Part shown: positions 1 to 8,675 of the stretch, piece by piece | How the letters are laid out: each line of letters begins with the position of its first letter | Numbering within the stretch: the first letter of the stretch is position 1 | Source: Rossellomorea aquimaris | GTDB taxonomy: Bacteria; Bacillota; Bacilli; Bacillales; Fictibacillaceae | Direction: 5' to 3' | Length of the DNA: 64,000 bases | NCBI GenBank assembly: GCA_020524245.1 | Contig: JAIVLN010000001.1 | Coordinates: forward strand, 1-64,000 | Translations under genes and position numbers: made by a program | The notes under the pieces: generated by a model | Databases searched by the model: none | Told to the model about the DNA's origin: nothing | What the model saw: the letters and a program-made list of their open reading frames with translations, nothing else

Positions 1-55
1 CATACGCTCGTAAAACCTTAAGTTTAAATTCTGCAGAGAAATATTGTCTAGCCAT
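1..55 (-). CDS. IS3-family transposase OrfA, N-terminal fragment
   Basis: ATG at 55 opens a frame giving MARQYFSAEFKLKVLRAY before the window ends. This matches the opening of IS3/IS150 OrfA proteins, whose first residues begin the DNA-binding helix-turn-helix (consensus Y-S-x-E-F-K-L-K-V-V). A ribosome binding site GGGGGAG lies seven T bases upstream of ATG. Only 18 codons are visible, so an intact OrfA and frameshifted OrfB cannot be confirmed. Confidence 0.65.
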   Translation of the reverse strand, partial: MARQYFSAEFKLKVLRAY

Positions 56-62
56 AAAAAAA

Positions 63-112
63 CTCCCCCAAGGCACAGATTTTATTTTTTAATCTGTCTA
101 CCTTTAGGGGAG
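63..112 (-). promoter_or_regulatory. Hairpin with T-tract directly before the transposase start
   Basis: On the minus strand, arms CTCCCC..AAGG..ACAGATT and AATCTGT..CCTT..GGGGAG can pair around an A-rich loop and are followed by seven T bases and then ATG. The form is that of an intrinsic terminator. The distal arm also contains the GGGGGAG ribosome binding site, so folding would hide it. A role in insulating the transposase from read-through transcription is inferred from other IS elements. Confidence 0.55.
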
Positions 113-195
113 CATATCAAATTTCCTCTAGGCCTTTTTCTTTTTATGATTATTCAATTATAGACCCCGATCATTGAAGATCTCTTAATGAGTCA

Positions 196-2328
196 TCATG
201 TCACTTGTCTCTCATTTTGTAGTAAATATACTTTGATCATAAAATAGCTCACTTCATCAGGAAGCAGTTCTTTTATCGGCTTCAACTTTTCGCCGCCTGC
301 TTGCTGAATGGCATTTTCAATTTCTGAGACATATTCATCGGGAATAATGTCTTCCATATGAACGTCCATTCCTTCTTGCATGCATTGAATGAGATGATTC
401 TCCACCGTACTCACCGCAAGATCGCGATGTTCTGCAATTTCCTCTATACTCATCTCTTCTTTAAAAAACGTGTACGTCTCAAGATGTGAATTCGGTGTTG
501 CTTTCTTCGGCTTTTCAATACCGTCAGTCCCCTTTGTTGATTCATCTTTCTGCTCAGGGTTCTGCACTAGATAATCCGTGATGGCTTCAATAAACCGTTC
601 TCCGTACTTTTCAAGTTTATTTTGCCCCACTCCTGTTATCGTTAAGAATTCTTCTCTTGACTGGGGCTGTTTCACACACATATCTTTTAATGCTGTATCT
701 GCAAAGATTACGAAAGGCGGAACGTTTTCTTTTTCCGCAATCTCTTTACGAACCATTCGAAGTTCCTCGAACAACGGATCATTGACTGCCACTTGTTTCG
801 TCTGAACGGCTTCTTTTCGCTTCACGACTTCTTTCCCTAGGAGGACGTCCTTCCCTTTTTCATTGATGTAAAGGGTAGGGAATGTACCGTGTTCAACAGC
901 GATCAGTTCTTGTGATATGAAAAATTCGATAAAGTCCGTCACTTCTTTTGTACTTTTTTCTTTCATCAGACCATAAGTCGGAAGTTTATTGAGACGCAAT
1001 TCCAGTACTTTTTTACTTTTAGAACCTGTCAGTACTTGAGCGATCATCGTCTTTCCGAATCTCTTCTGTCCCATTCTCACAATACAAGACAGGACGATTT
1101 GAGCTTCTCGTGTCACATCGATACTTTCGCGCGAATCTGTACAGTTGCCACAACGACCGCACGGTGGTGTATCCTCGTTGCTGAAATACCTGACAATCGA
1201 TGTTTGCAAACAGCTTTCTGTATGACAATAATCCACCATGAGCTGGAGCTTTTCTAGTTCCTGCGACATGCGGTCAGACTCACTCGATTGATCGATTAAG
1301 AAACGCTGCACTTGAACATCTTGAGGAGAATACAGAAGGATACATTCACTCGGAAGTCCGTCTCGTCCAGCACGTCCCGCCTCCTGATAATAGCTTTCCA
1401 TGTTTTTCGGTAGCTGAAAATGAATTACATACCGGATGTTGGATTTATCGATGCCCATACCGAACGCATTGGTGGCAACCATCACCGTTGATTGATCTTG
1501 TAAAAATTGCTCTTGGTGTTCCATCCGCTCCACTTCATCCATTCCTGCATGATAACGTGAGACGTTAATACCGCTTTTTTTCAATTGTTCATACAGCTTC
1601 TCAACTGTTTTTCGTGTTGCTGCATATATGATGCCTGCTTCATTTCCATTCTTTTGAATAAAGTCTTTCAAAAATTTGACCCTGTCTTGTCCTTTGATCA
1701 CGGAAAACGATAAATTTTCCCGCTCAAAACCTGTCAGAACCGAATTGTTCTCATCAATATCGAGCGACCTACAAATATCCTGACGGACTTTTGGTGTCGC
1801 GGTTGCGGTTAACGCCAACACGGTCGGTCGTTTCGGCAGGCTCCCAATCATTCTCTGAATGCGCTGGTAACTTGGCCGGAAATCATGTCCCCACTGCGAG
1901 ATACAATGGGCTTCATCCACTGCAATCAAAGGAATGTTCAACTCTTTTAAAAGCATCATAAAGTCATACGATTCCAGTCTTTCAGGTGCGATATATAATA
2001 GTTTGTATTCTCCACTTTTCGCTTTTTCAATTCGTTCTCTCGTTTCCAATCCAGTGAGTGAACTGTTGATGAAGGCAGCGGGAATCCCAACTTGTAGTAA
2101 CGAATCTACTTGATCTTTCATTAAAGAAATTAATGGAGAAATAACGATTGTCGTTCCCTCAAATACGACCGCTGGAATCTGATAACAAATCGATTTCCCT
2201 CCACCAGTCGGCATCACACAAAGGGTATCTTCCCCATTCAAAACCGATTGTATCGCTTTCTCTTGGCCCATTCGGAATGACGAATAACCATAATATTGCT
2301 CCAGCATCTCTATTGCTCTTTGTATCAA
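196..2328 (-). CDS. recQ: RecQ-family ATP-dependent DNA helicase
   Basis: 3'-5' superfamily 2 DNA helicase acting in recombination and fork repair in the cytoplasm. Visible in order: Walker A TGGGKS (about 41-46), DEAH box (about 142-145), helicase C domain ending in a QEAGRAGRDG motif, a zinc-binding RecQ-Ct region with four cysteines (C..C..CGRCGNC), an HRDC domain (about 520-590), and a C-terminal helix-turn-helix of the RecQ-associated type. The start used is TTG at 2328, ten bases after GGAGGAGG; it gives about 710 residues and removes a non-conserved 24-residue extension. Length fits the longer RecQ class (YocI-like). It stands alone, facing an IS end downstream. Confidence 0.93.
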   Translation of the reverse strand: MIQRAIEMLEQYYGYSSFRMGQEKAIQSVLNGEDTLCVMPTGGGKSICYQIPAVVFEGTTIVISPLISLMKDQVDSLLQVGIPAAFINSSLTGLETRERIEKAKSGEYKLLYIAPERLESYDFMMLLKELNIPLIAVDEAHCISQWGHDFRPSYQRIQRMIGSLPKRPTVLALTATATPKVRQDICRSLDIDENNSVLTGFERENLSFSVIKGQDRVKFLKDFIQKNGNEAGIIYAATRKTVEKLYEQLKKSGINVSRYHAGMDEVERMEHQEQFLQDQSTVMVATNAFGMGIDKSNIRYVIHFQLPKNMESYYQEAGRAGRDGLPSECILLYSPQDVQVQRFLIDQSSESDRMSQELEKLQLMVDYCHTESCLQTSIVRYFSNEDTPPCGRCGNCTDSRESIDVTREAQIVLSCIVRMGQKRFGKTMIAQVLTGSKSKKVLELRLNKLPTYGLMKEKSTKEVTDFIEFFISQELIAVEHGTFPTLYINEKGKDVLLGKEVVKRKEAVQTKQVAVNDPLFEELRMVRKEIAEKENVPPFVIFADTALKDMCVKQPQSREEFLTITGVGQNKLEKYGERFIEAITDYLVQNPEQKDESTKGTDGIEKPKKATPNSHLETYTFFKEEMSIEEIAEHRDLAVSTVENHLIQCMQEGMDVHMEDIIPDEYVSEIENAIQQAGGEKLKPIKELLPDEVSYFMIKVYLLQNERQVT

Positions 2329-2420
2329 AACTTGTGATCCTCCTCCGATGATCTTCTCTGATAATAAGGGTACCATCTCCACATAGAAAAAACATTTCAA
2401 AGTTTAGATTTTCACAAAGA

Positions 2421-2466
2421 AAAAATTGGCGTTTCCCATTTCACTTAGGAGTACGCCAATTTTTTT
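2421..2466 (-). terminator. Intrinsic terminator between small gene and recQ
   Basis: Perfect stem AAAAATTGGCGT / ACGCCAATTTTT with T-runs on both sides, so it can work in either direction. It lies just downstream of the minus-strand 60-residue gene and upstream of recQ. Confidence 0.8.
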
Positions 2467-2499
2467 CAAATCGGTAAGGGTTCATTTTGCTTGGTGGAT

Positions 2500-2682
2500 T
2501 CAGTCTTCTTTCCTTCTCGCCGCAGTAGGTCTGAAGCCTGGCTTTTCTTCCATTTCATATGACGCGTCGAGTTCTTCAGAAAGCTCGACCTCTTCCTGTG
2601 TCAAACCGCCGACTTGATTTGGGTCTTGCGAGATCTTTTTCTTGTTGTTGTTCGCTTTACGTCCGTGGTCCATTCTTCCCAT
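2500..2682 (-). CDS. Small hydrophilic protein of unknown function
   Basis: Sixty residues, very charged, with a basic N-terminal half (GRMDHGRKANNNKKK) and an acidic middle; no membrane segment. Start chosen at ATG 2682 because AAAGGAGG lies seven bases upstream; an ATG six codons earlier overlaps that site. The composition resembles small Bacillus spore-associated proteins such as YfhD, but I see no decisive motif. It has its own terminator and appears monocistronic. Confidence 0.6.
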   Translation of the reverse strand: MGRMDHGRKANNNKKKISQDPNQVGGLTQEEVELSEELDASYEMEEKPGFRPTAARRKED

Positions 2683-2753
2683 GAAAGAACCTCCTTTCAT
2701 GGGTTTAGATTGCGAAAATCACCAATGAATTATTCGAAAAACGAACGGTTCTT

Positions 2754-4094
2754 CTAATGCGAAAATGGCGGAATACTCTGCTTGAAGTTGAACACATTCA
2801 TCGGGTCGACCCGCGTTTTCACTTTTCTCAACCGATCGAAGTTTTCCCCGTAATACGAGGTCGGCCAGTCACGAATGGTCAAATCCGGCCAGTTGACGTA
2901 ATCGCCTCTCGTATAAGGACTCATATGTTTTCGTAAAGCTACGACCCACTCGACAAACTCTTTAGGATCTTCACCTTTTTCCCACGTCGTGTTGTATTCC
3001 TGAGCGATGAGCGCATTTCTGTGAAAATACGCCGTTTCCGTCGGACTGACTGCCTGGACCTTCCCGGCAAGAGATTGCTGCCAAATCGACGCATTCTCAT
3101 TCGGTGCATTCTCCAGGGACTTTTTCATGATTTGAATGCCACGTTCCGGAATTTTTTCGTATACAAAAGAGCCCGATCGCTTAAAGTACGAAGGTTCGTT
3201 TCCAGCTGGATAATTGAAATGATCGAACGCTTTATTGAAAGGTAACGATGCGATTTGGATTCTACGAGGGCGTGTTCCTTTCAGCAACGATCTGATTAGC
3301 TGCTTCAACTCCTCTTTTGGGCCTACGAATTGCCCCTCAGATAGAATCAAATTTTGACTTTTCGCATGTAATTCTATGTCCGATGTTAACCTCTCATCGG
3401 TAAAAGGAGCCCAATTTTGCCAAGAGTCAAACGCTTTTTCCATTTGATCAAAGTCCCATTCCACGCGGTATATGGAAACCATGTCTATCGGATGAACCTG
3501 GAACGTGAACTGGGTGACGATTCCGAAGTTTCCTCCCCCACCTCCGCAACAGGCCCAAAACAAATCCCTGTTTTTCCATTTATTCGCCTCAACAATCTCT
3601 GCACTGTTGTCGCCTTTCGGAATCACGATCCTTACCCCAATGAGATGATCACACGTTAATCCGAATATTCTTGATAAGTATCCGATGCCTCCACCTAATG
3701 TCAGTCCCGCTACTCCAACACTGTATTCTGTTCCGCCTGGAAGAGCTCGTCCATACTTCCATAGCGACTGATACACATGACCGAGATCCGCACCTGCATC
3801 AATGACCGCAGTATTGCTACTGGTGTTCACCGACACTTTAACCATCTCGCTGATATCAATGACAATACCTTTGTTCAGTATAGAAAAATTTTGATAGCTA
3901 TGCCGACCGCTTCTCACTCGAAAAGGAATATCGCGTTCACGCGCATATTTCAATGCATTCAAAACATCCATTTCATCCTGGCAAAATACGATTGCAGCAG
4001 GGTACTTGCCTCTGTATAGATTCAGGTTGGTTCGGGCTTCAGAATAATCCGGATCATTCGGAAAAACGACCCGACCAGTCAATTTTGTTGCCAT
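2754..4094 (-). CDS. FAD-linked oxidase, berberine-bridge family (YgaK/CotQ-like)
   Basis: 446-residue flavin oxidoreductase. The N-terminal FAD-binding type 4 domain (about 30-200) carries RSGRHSY, where His65 is the expected covalent FAD attachment residue, followed by GGGGGNFGIVT. The C-terminal end (YYGENFDRLRKVKTRVDP..FNF) is the berberine-bridge signature. B. subtilis relatives are YgaK and the spore-coat protein CotQ (YvdP); the substrate cannot be told from sequence. Start supported by AGAGGTGGAGAG before ATG. No signal peptide. Spore-coat location is only an inference from CotQ. Confidence 0.85.
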   Translation of the reverse strand: MATKLTGRVVFPNDPDYSEARTNLNLYRGKYPAAIVFCQDEMDVLNALKYARERDIPFRVRSGRHSYQNFSILNKGIVIDISEMVKVSVNTSSNTAVIDAGADLGHVYQSLWKYGRALPGGTEYSVGVAGLTLGGGIGYLSRIFGLTCDHLIGVRIVIPKGDNSAEIVEANKWKNRDLFWACCGGGGGNFGIVTQFTFQVHPIDMVSIYRVEWDFDQMEKAFDSWQNWAPFTDERLTSDIELHAKSQNLILSEGQFVGPKEELKQLIRSLLKGTRPRRIQIASLPFNKAFDHFNYPAGNEPSYFKRSGSFVYEKIPERGIQIMKKSLENAPNENASIWQQSLAGKVQAVSPTETAYFHRNALIAQEYNTTWEKGEDPKEFVEWVVALRKHMSPYTRGDYVNWPDLTIRDWPTSYYGENFDRLRKVKTRVDPMNVFNFKQSIPPFSH

Positions 4095-4178
4095 TCTCTC
4101 TCCACCTCTAGCTTGTCTTATTACCGCAGTATATGAAGTAACGACAAGTTTAGGGAGGGCAGAACGGCAACTTTCAGA

Positions 4179-4721
4179 TCAAGTATTCACTCGGCTCTTG
4201 AACGAGTATCCCTTGTAACCTCCATTTTCAGAGGACAATTTCAGAATATTACGGTCTTCTGGTATACCTTCAAAGTAAGCTCCAATACAGCCTGTCGTAC
4301 ATCGGTGACCGGAAATCAAAATGTTCACATCACTCGTACCATACTTGTCCTCAAGATCCTTCATGAAGCTGAAGACGCGCTTCATGTAGCTTGGAATGTC
4401 TTCCACCCCATCATAGATTTCTGGATCAGGGATGGCTCCATTGAATGTTACTTCCTCTTTTTTCAATCGATCGGCTTTACCAAGATCGAACACATCCAGC
4501 CTTGCGTCAACTTGCGGAGACTTACCAGTTGCGATTTCAGCGGTATGAACGGCACGCTCTTGTGGAGATGAAAAGATATAGTCAAAAGAGATCCCCTTCA
4601 ATTCGTTCCTTAATGATTCAGCTTGTTCAATTCCAAATTCATTTAAAGGTAATCCATTTCTACCTTGAAGCCTACCTTCCTTGTTTAAATCGGTTTGTCC
4701 GTGGCGGATAACATATATCAT
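4179..4721 (-). CDS. Histidine phosphatase family protein
   Basis: 180 residues with the phosphoglycerate-mutase-like catalytic motif RHGQT (Arg6, His7) and the second catalytic histidine in SGHR (His139). Such enzymes form a phospho-histidine at the RHG motif and hydrolyse small phosphoesters or phosphoproteins; substrate not predictable here. Preceded by GAGGAGGGAACTCA then ATG. Encoded upstream of the FAD oxidase on the same strand with an 84-base gap, so co-transcription is possible. A second paralogue lies at 32033-32662. Confidence 0.85.
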   Translation of the reverse strand: MIYVIRHGQTDLNKEGRLQGRNGLPLNEFGIEQAESLRNELKGISFDYIFSSPQERAVHTAEIATGKSPQVDARLDVFDLGKADRLKKEEVTFNGAIPDPEIYDGVEDIPSYMKRVFSFMKDLEDKYGTSDVNILISGHRCTTGCIGAYFEGIPEDRNILKLSSENGGYKGYSFKSRVNT

Positions 4722-4816
4722 TGAGTTCCCTCCTCATATACCATTTAATTCCACGTAATAAGCAGATCCCCTCTTATATAAGAGAAGGACTTGATACCCA
4801 AATAATGTTTTTGTGC

Positions 4817-4843
4817 TTTCCATTATTCTTGATAGAATGGAAA
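4817..4843. promoter_or_regulatory. Inverted repeat upstream of alaR, candidate AlaR operator
   Basis: Perfect 8-base arms TTTCCATT and AATGGAAA separated by 11 bases, ending 30 bases before the alaR start. Lrp/AsnC regulators commonly bind such sites and control their own genes, so autoregulation is plausible. A weak TTCTTG -35 / TATTAT -10 pair (4826, 4849) overlaps it. Confidence 0.4.
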
Positions 4844-4873
4844 ATATGTATTATCGAAAAGTAGGTGCTGATA

Positions 4874-5371
4874 ATGAAAGAGATGGAAGTGGAATTATTA
4901 AGGCTGATTGAGAAAAACGCGAACTTGGAAGTCGAAAAAATCGCAAAGTTGATGGGCAAAAGTACAGATGAGATAAAGGAACTGATTGGGCATCTTGAGA
5001 AAAAGAAAGCCATTCTCGGCTATTCGACCTTGATTGACTGGGCAAAGGTATTGGATAAAGAAGAAGTAACCGCCATGATTGATGTAAAAGTTGCCCCAGC
5101 CCGCGGAGTCGGTTTTGATAAAGTAGCGGAACGAATCTATCGCTTTCCTGAAGTGAAGGCCGTTTATTTAATGTCTGGTGCATATGATTTATCTGTCACT
5201 GTGAAAGGAAAGACGATGATGGAAATCGGTCATTTCATCTCAGAAAAACTTTCTACACTTGATTCTGTCTTATCGACTACAACCCATTTTGTACTGAAAA
5301 AATACAAGCACGACGGTATTATCCTAGAAGATGAAGACGAGGGTGATAAAAGGATCGTGGTTTCTCCATGA
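4874..5371 (+). CDS. alaR: Lrp/AsnC-family regulator AlaR
   Basis: 165-residue feast/famine regulator: winged helix-turn-helix in the first 60 residues, then a ligand-sensing RAM domain (about 70-150) with the typical Y-L-M-S-G-A-Y-D turn. Start placed at ATG 4874, six bases after AGGTG; an in-frame GTG at 4865 is the alternative. Its TGA overlaps the aminotransferase ATG by four bases, so the two are translationally coupled. The same pair in B. subtilis (YugG-YugH, AlaR-AlaT) handles alanine synthesis and its regulation; assignment rests on family and arrangement. Confidence 0.85.
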   Translation: MKEMEVELLRLIEKNANLEVEKIAKLMGKSTDEIKELIGHLEKKKAILGYSTLIDWAKVLDKEEVTAMIDVKVAPARGVGFDKVAERIYRFPEVKAVYLMSGAYDLSVTVKGKTMMEIGHFISEKLSTLDSVLSTTTHFVLKKYKHDGIILEDEDEGDKRIVVSP

Positions 5372-6552
5372 CCAAAACTTCTTATATATCGAAGCAAGTT
5401 GCAGACTTAAAACCATCCGGTATTCGACGCTTTTTTGACCTGGCAGCCCAGATGGATGATGTCATTTCTCTAGGGGTTGGAGAGCCCGATTTTGTTACAC
5501 CATGGAATTTTATTGAACAAAGCTTTCACTCCCTTGAACAAGGTTATACCTCTTATACAGAGAATGCGGGAATGATCGAGCTGCGTAATGAAATAAGTAA
5601 CTACCTGAGAAAAAACTATCATTTAACCTATGATCCAACTGATCAAGTCATTGTCTCCGTCGGAGCAAGTCAGGCGATCGATCTTGCATTACGAGCGGTC
5701 ATAGATCCGGGAGATGAAGTGATTGTTGTGGAACCCAGCTTCGTGGCTTATGTACCGACCGTAAGACTAGCCGGTGGGATCCCTGTCACGATCCAAACAA
5801 GAGCTGAAAATGAGTTTAAACTTACACCTGAGCAACTTGAACAGGCGATCACACCAAAAACGAAGGCAATCATACTTTGTAACCCAAATAACCCTACAGG
5901 TAGCCTTCTATTAAAAGAAGAGTTGGAACAACTTGCAAAAGTCATTGAAAAGCATGACCTACTGGTTTTGTCTGATGAGATCTATGCTGAACTGACTTAT
6001 GACGATGTGTACACGAGCTTTCCCTCGATTGCGGATATGAAAAAGCGTACGATTTTAATCAGTGGGTTTTCAAAAGCGTTTGCTATGACTGGCTGGCGTC
6101 TTGGATACGCTGCAGGTCCAACCGAATTTATTGCCGCTATGGTTAAAATTCATCAATATACGATGATGTGTGCCCCTACGATGGCCCAGCATGCCGCCTT
6201 GGAAGCCATGAAAAATGGAAGACAGAGTGTATTGCAGATGATGGAGAGTTATAAACAAAGAAGAAACTTTATCGTGAGCAGCTTGAATGAAGCCGGGTTG
6301 CACTGTCCAACTCCAGGTGGTGCATTCTATGCATTCCCATCGATTCAAACAACCGGACTATCCTCTGCGGAATTCGCAGAACAGTTGTTACATCAAGAAC
6401 AAGTTGCAGTCGTCCCAGGTGATGTTTTCGGAGCAAGTGGCGAAGGGTATATCCGCTGCTCTTACGCAACATCCCTTAAGCAGCTTGACGAAGCAATGAG
6501 CCGGATTAAACGATTTGTCATTAAGCGAAGAGCCTTGCAATCTTCTCAATAA
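5368..6552 (+). CDS. alaT: PLP-dependent alanine aminotransferase AlaT
   Basis: 394-residue class I/II aminotransferase of subgroup I-gamma. NPNNPTG (172-178), DEIYAELTY, and the PLP Schiff-base lysine K236 in SGFSKAFAMTGWRLGY are all present, as is the C-terminal Arg substrate clamp region (GYIRCSYA). It interconverts alanine and pyruvate with a 2-oxoglutarate/glutamate partner, if AlaT is correct; a general aromatic or branched-chain preference cannot be excluded. Second gene of the alaR-alaT operon, followed by a terminator. Confidence 0.88.
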   Translation: MTKTSYISKQVADLKPSGIRRFFDLAAQMDDVISLGVGEPDFVTPWNFIEQSFHSLEQGYTSYTENAGMIELRNEISNYLRKNYHLTYDPTDQVIVSVGASQAIDLALRAVIDPGDEVIVVEPSFVAYVPTVRLAGGIPVTIQTRAENEFKLTPEQLEQAITPKTKAIILCNPNNPTGSLLLKEELEQLAKVIEKHDLLVLSDEIYAELTYDDVYTSFPSIADMKKRTILISGFSKAFAMTGWRLGYAAGPTEFIAAMVKIHQYTMMCAPTMAQHAALEAMKNGRQSVLQMMESYKQRRNFIVSSLNEAGLHCPTPGGAFYAFPSIQTTGLSSAEFAEQLLHQEQVAVVPGDVFGASGEGYIRCSYATSLKQLDEAMSRIKRFVIKRRALQSSQ

Positions 6553-6569
6553 TTGTCATTATATTAATA

Positions 6570-6605
6570 AAAGGAAATTCCACTGTACACGGAATTTCCT
6601 TTTTC
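6570..6605. terminator. Bidirectional terminator between alaT and the nitronate monooxygenase gene
   Basis: Stem AAAGGAAATTCC / GGAATTTCCTTT with T-run on the plus side and A-run on the other, between two convergent genes. Confidence 0.8.
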
Positions 6606-6626
6606 TGTTGTGTTATATTTTGAACA

Positions 6627-7598
6627 TTAAGACGAAGGAACGAAAAGCTTTTCTTTTGCTCTGTCGTATTCATCTTGTAGTTCCGCTACCATTTCCTTGA
6701 CCGATTGCACAGCTTGAATCTGATGAACCCCTTGTCCAGCAGACCAAATATCCTTCCAGGCTTTTGAGTCCGATTGATCGAGAGAAGAGAGATCGACTTT
6801 TTCCTTACTCTTCAATTTCTCCAGATCAATGCCCGCTTTGATGATGCTGTTTTTCAAATAGTTGGCGTTAACGCCTGTGAATGCATCCGTATAAATGAGA
6901 TCATCTAATACGGATTCTATCAGCATCTCTTTATATTCATCTGATGCGAAGCTTTCTTTTGCAGAGATGAATCTCGTTCCCATATAGGCTAAGTCCATTC
7001 CTAACACTTCAGAAGCGAGCACGTCTCTACCACTTGAAATGCAGCCCGCGAGTATTGTAATGCCATCCCAAAATTCTCGTACCGCTCCTGCAAATGCGAA
7101 ACTGTTGATTGTTCCTGCATGTCCTCCTGCTCCTGAACACACGAGGATGAGCCCATCAACACCCGTTTCAGCCGCTTTCCGTGCATGTAGAATCGTTGAT
7201 ACATCTGAAAAAACGAGTCCCCCATAGGAATGCACGATCTCAATGACAGCAGATGGATTTCCGAGCGATGTGATGACAATCGGAGGCTCATATTTCTTAA
7301 CTATTTCAAGATCCTTCTCATATCGTTTGTTCGATTTATGGACGATAAGATTCACAGCCCATGGGGCAACTTTTCGGTTCGGCTCCTTCTCCTTCGCTTC
7401 ACTTAACTCAAATTGGATTCGTTCCATCCATTCTTCTAGGATCGCTTCGGTTCGAGCATTCAACGAAGGAAACGAACCGATGATACCCGATTTGCAACTT
7501 TCAATGACGAGTTCAGGACTGGATACGAGAAACATAGGTGCGGAGATTACGGGTACACTAAGTTCTTTTGCAATATGATCTGGTAGCTTCGATATCAA
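6627..7598 (-). CDS. Nitronate monooxygenase-like FMN oxidoreductase
   Basis: 323 residues with the 2-nitropropane dioxygenase TIM-barrel pattern: N-terminal PVISAPMFLVS, then CSGAGGHAG in the flavin-phosphate region and GGCISSG-type loop (LAGCISSGRDVLASE), ending GQGVHQIQAVQSV. These FMN enzymes oxidise alkyl nitronates such as propionate 3-nitronate. Start is TTG at 7598, eight bases after GGAAGGGG; an ATG at 7616 sits inside that site and is less likely. Divergent from the AEC transporter gene. Confidence 0.82.
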   Translation of the reverse strand: MISKLPDHIAKELSVPVISAPMFLVSSPELVIESCKSGIIGSFPSLNARTEAILEEWMERIQFELSEAKEKEPNRKVAPWAVNLIVHKSNKRYEKDLEIVKKYEPPIVITSLGNPSAVIEIVHSYGGLVFSDVSTILHARKAAETGVDGLILVCSGAGGHAGTINSFAFAGAVREFWDGITILAGCISSGRDVLASEVLGMDLAYMGTRFISAKESFASDEYKEMLIESVLDDLIYTDAFTGVNANYLKNSIIKAGIDLEKLKSKEKVDLSSLDQSDSKAWKDIWSAGQGVHQIQAVQSVKEMVAELQDEYDRAKEKLFVPSS

Positions 7599-7736
7599 TT
7601 GGAAAACCCCTTCCATAATTCTTGTGCATACCTACTAATACGCCATTGGAATCATCTACACCTTCCTTTTTCCAAAATCGATCTCTGCACCTATGCCCAA
7701 CAGAGCTCATACTCTGCAAAGGGGGAGGGGTTTCCG

Positions 7737-8675
7737 ATGGGTGCAATGGCTTCATTGTTTGAGGAAATGATCATGCTGTACGGAATAGCTGTAATCGGGT
7801 ACATCGCTCGGAAACTTCGAGTGCTTCCGGACGGATCTGACTATGTGTTGACCCAGCTCGTACTCTATGTGACTTTACCTGCCCTCATCCTTTATTCCAT
7901 GGACTTTCCTTATGAAGCTCGTTACCTCCAGGATTTCAGCTGGTTGCTTTTATTATCGGTGACTGCAATCATCATCGCATGTCTATTCGGATACATTTTA
8001 CGAAGAAATGCAAACCTACCTGAAGAGCAAAAAGGCGTCTATGAAGGATTGATCGTTTTCGGGAATCAAGGATTCATCGGTTATGCCATTATCTATTTGT
8101 TACTCGGTGACACTGGCATTCTTTATACTGCGGTGTTCAACTTCCTCTACATCGTCTTGATTTGGACGTACGGCATTTATGTGGTTGGGAAAACCAATGC
8201 TTCGTTCACCTGGAAATGGCTCGTATTCAATCCAGGTGTGATGGCTACAGTGATCGGATTCATTCTCTTTCTACTTCCAAATCAATGGCCGCAGTCCATC
8301 CATAATCTGTTTGAAACCGTTGGACTTCCGACCGTCCCTCTTTCAATGCTGATTATCGGGATTCTTTTGGCCAACTTAAACAAGAAAGAGGTATGGAACT
8401 ATATTTGCAGTCCATACCTCTGGTCTTCTGTATTCATGCGCTTAATTGGGATCCCCATATGCCTCGTTCCGTTCATCTTTTTACTGGATAATAAAATCCT
8501 CTTGCTCGTAGCAGTGCTCGTTGCAGCGACGCCTTCTGCTCCAACAATTGCCTTGTATGCAAGGAAGTATGGAGGAGACCCTTATTTCGCATCGGTCGGA
8601 TCAGCGATCTCAACCGTTTTATCCATGTTCACGTTAACTTTCTTATACGGTTTATTAAAGTGGCTAGGTGTGTGA
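7737..8675 (+). CDS. AEC-family (auxin efflux carrier-like) permease
   Basis: 312-residue integral membrane protein with about ten hydrophobic segments, N-terminal GIAVIGYIARKL and a C-terminal AATPSAPTIALYARKYGGD motif that is characteristic of AEC carriers. Relatives export small organic acids or amino acids; the substrate is unknown. The start is ATG 7737, six bases after GGGGGAGGGG; the longer frame upstream has no ribosome binding site. Its 3' end overlaps that of the convergent serine hydrolase gene by 12 bases and no terminator is visible there. Confidence 0.85.
   Translation: MGAMASLFEEMIMLYGIAVIGYIARKLRVLPDGSDYVLTQLVLYVTLPALILYSMDFPYEARYLQDFSWLLLLSVTAIIIACLFGYILRRNANLPEEQKGVYEGLIVFGNQGFIGYAIIYLLLGDTGILYTAVFNFLYIVLIWTYGIYVVGKTNASFTWKWLVFNPGVMATVIGFILFLLPNQWPQSIHNLFETVGLPTVPLSMLIIGILLANLNKKEVWNYICSPYLWSSVFMRLIGIPICLVPFIFLLDNKILLLVAVLVAATPSAPTIALYARKYGGDPYFASVGSAISTVLSMFTLTFLYGLLKWLGV

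Larger units (their letters stand above)
1..119 (-). mobile_element. Left end of an IS3-family insertion sequence (partial)
   Basis: Read on the minus strand, the DNA starts at 119 with TGATATGCTCCCCTAAAGGT, which has the TG tip and the C-run/GTAGAC pattern typical of IS3-family (IS150-like) terminal repeats. About 64 bases further in lies the start of an OrfA-type transposase that runs off the window. The other end and any target duplication are outside, so completeness cannot be judged. The family is inferred from the terminal repeat and 18 residues. Confidence 0.7.
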
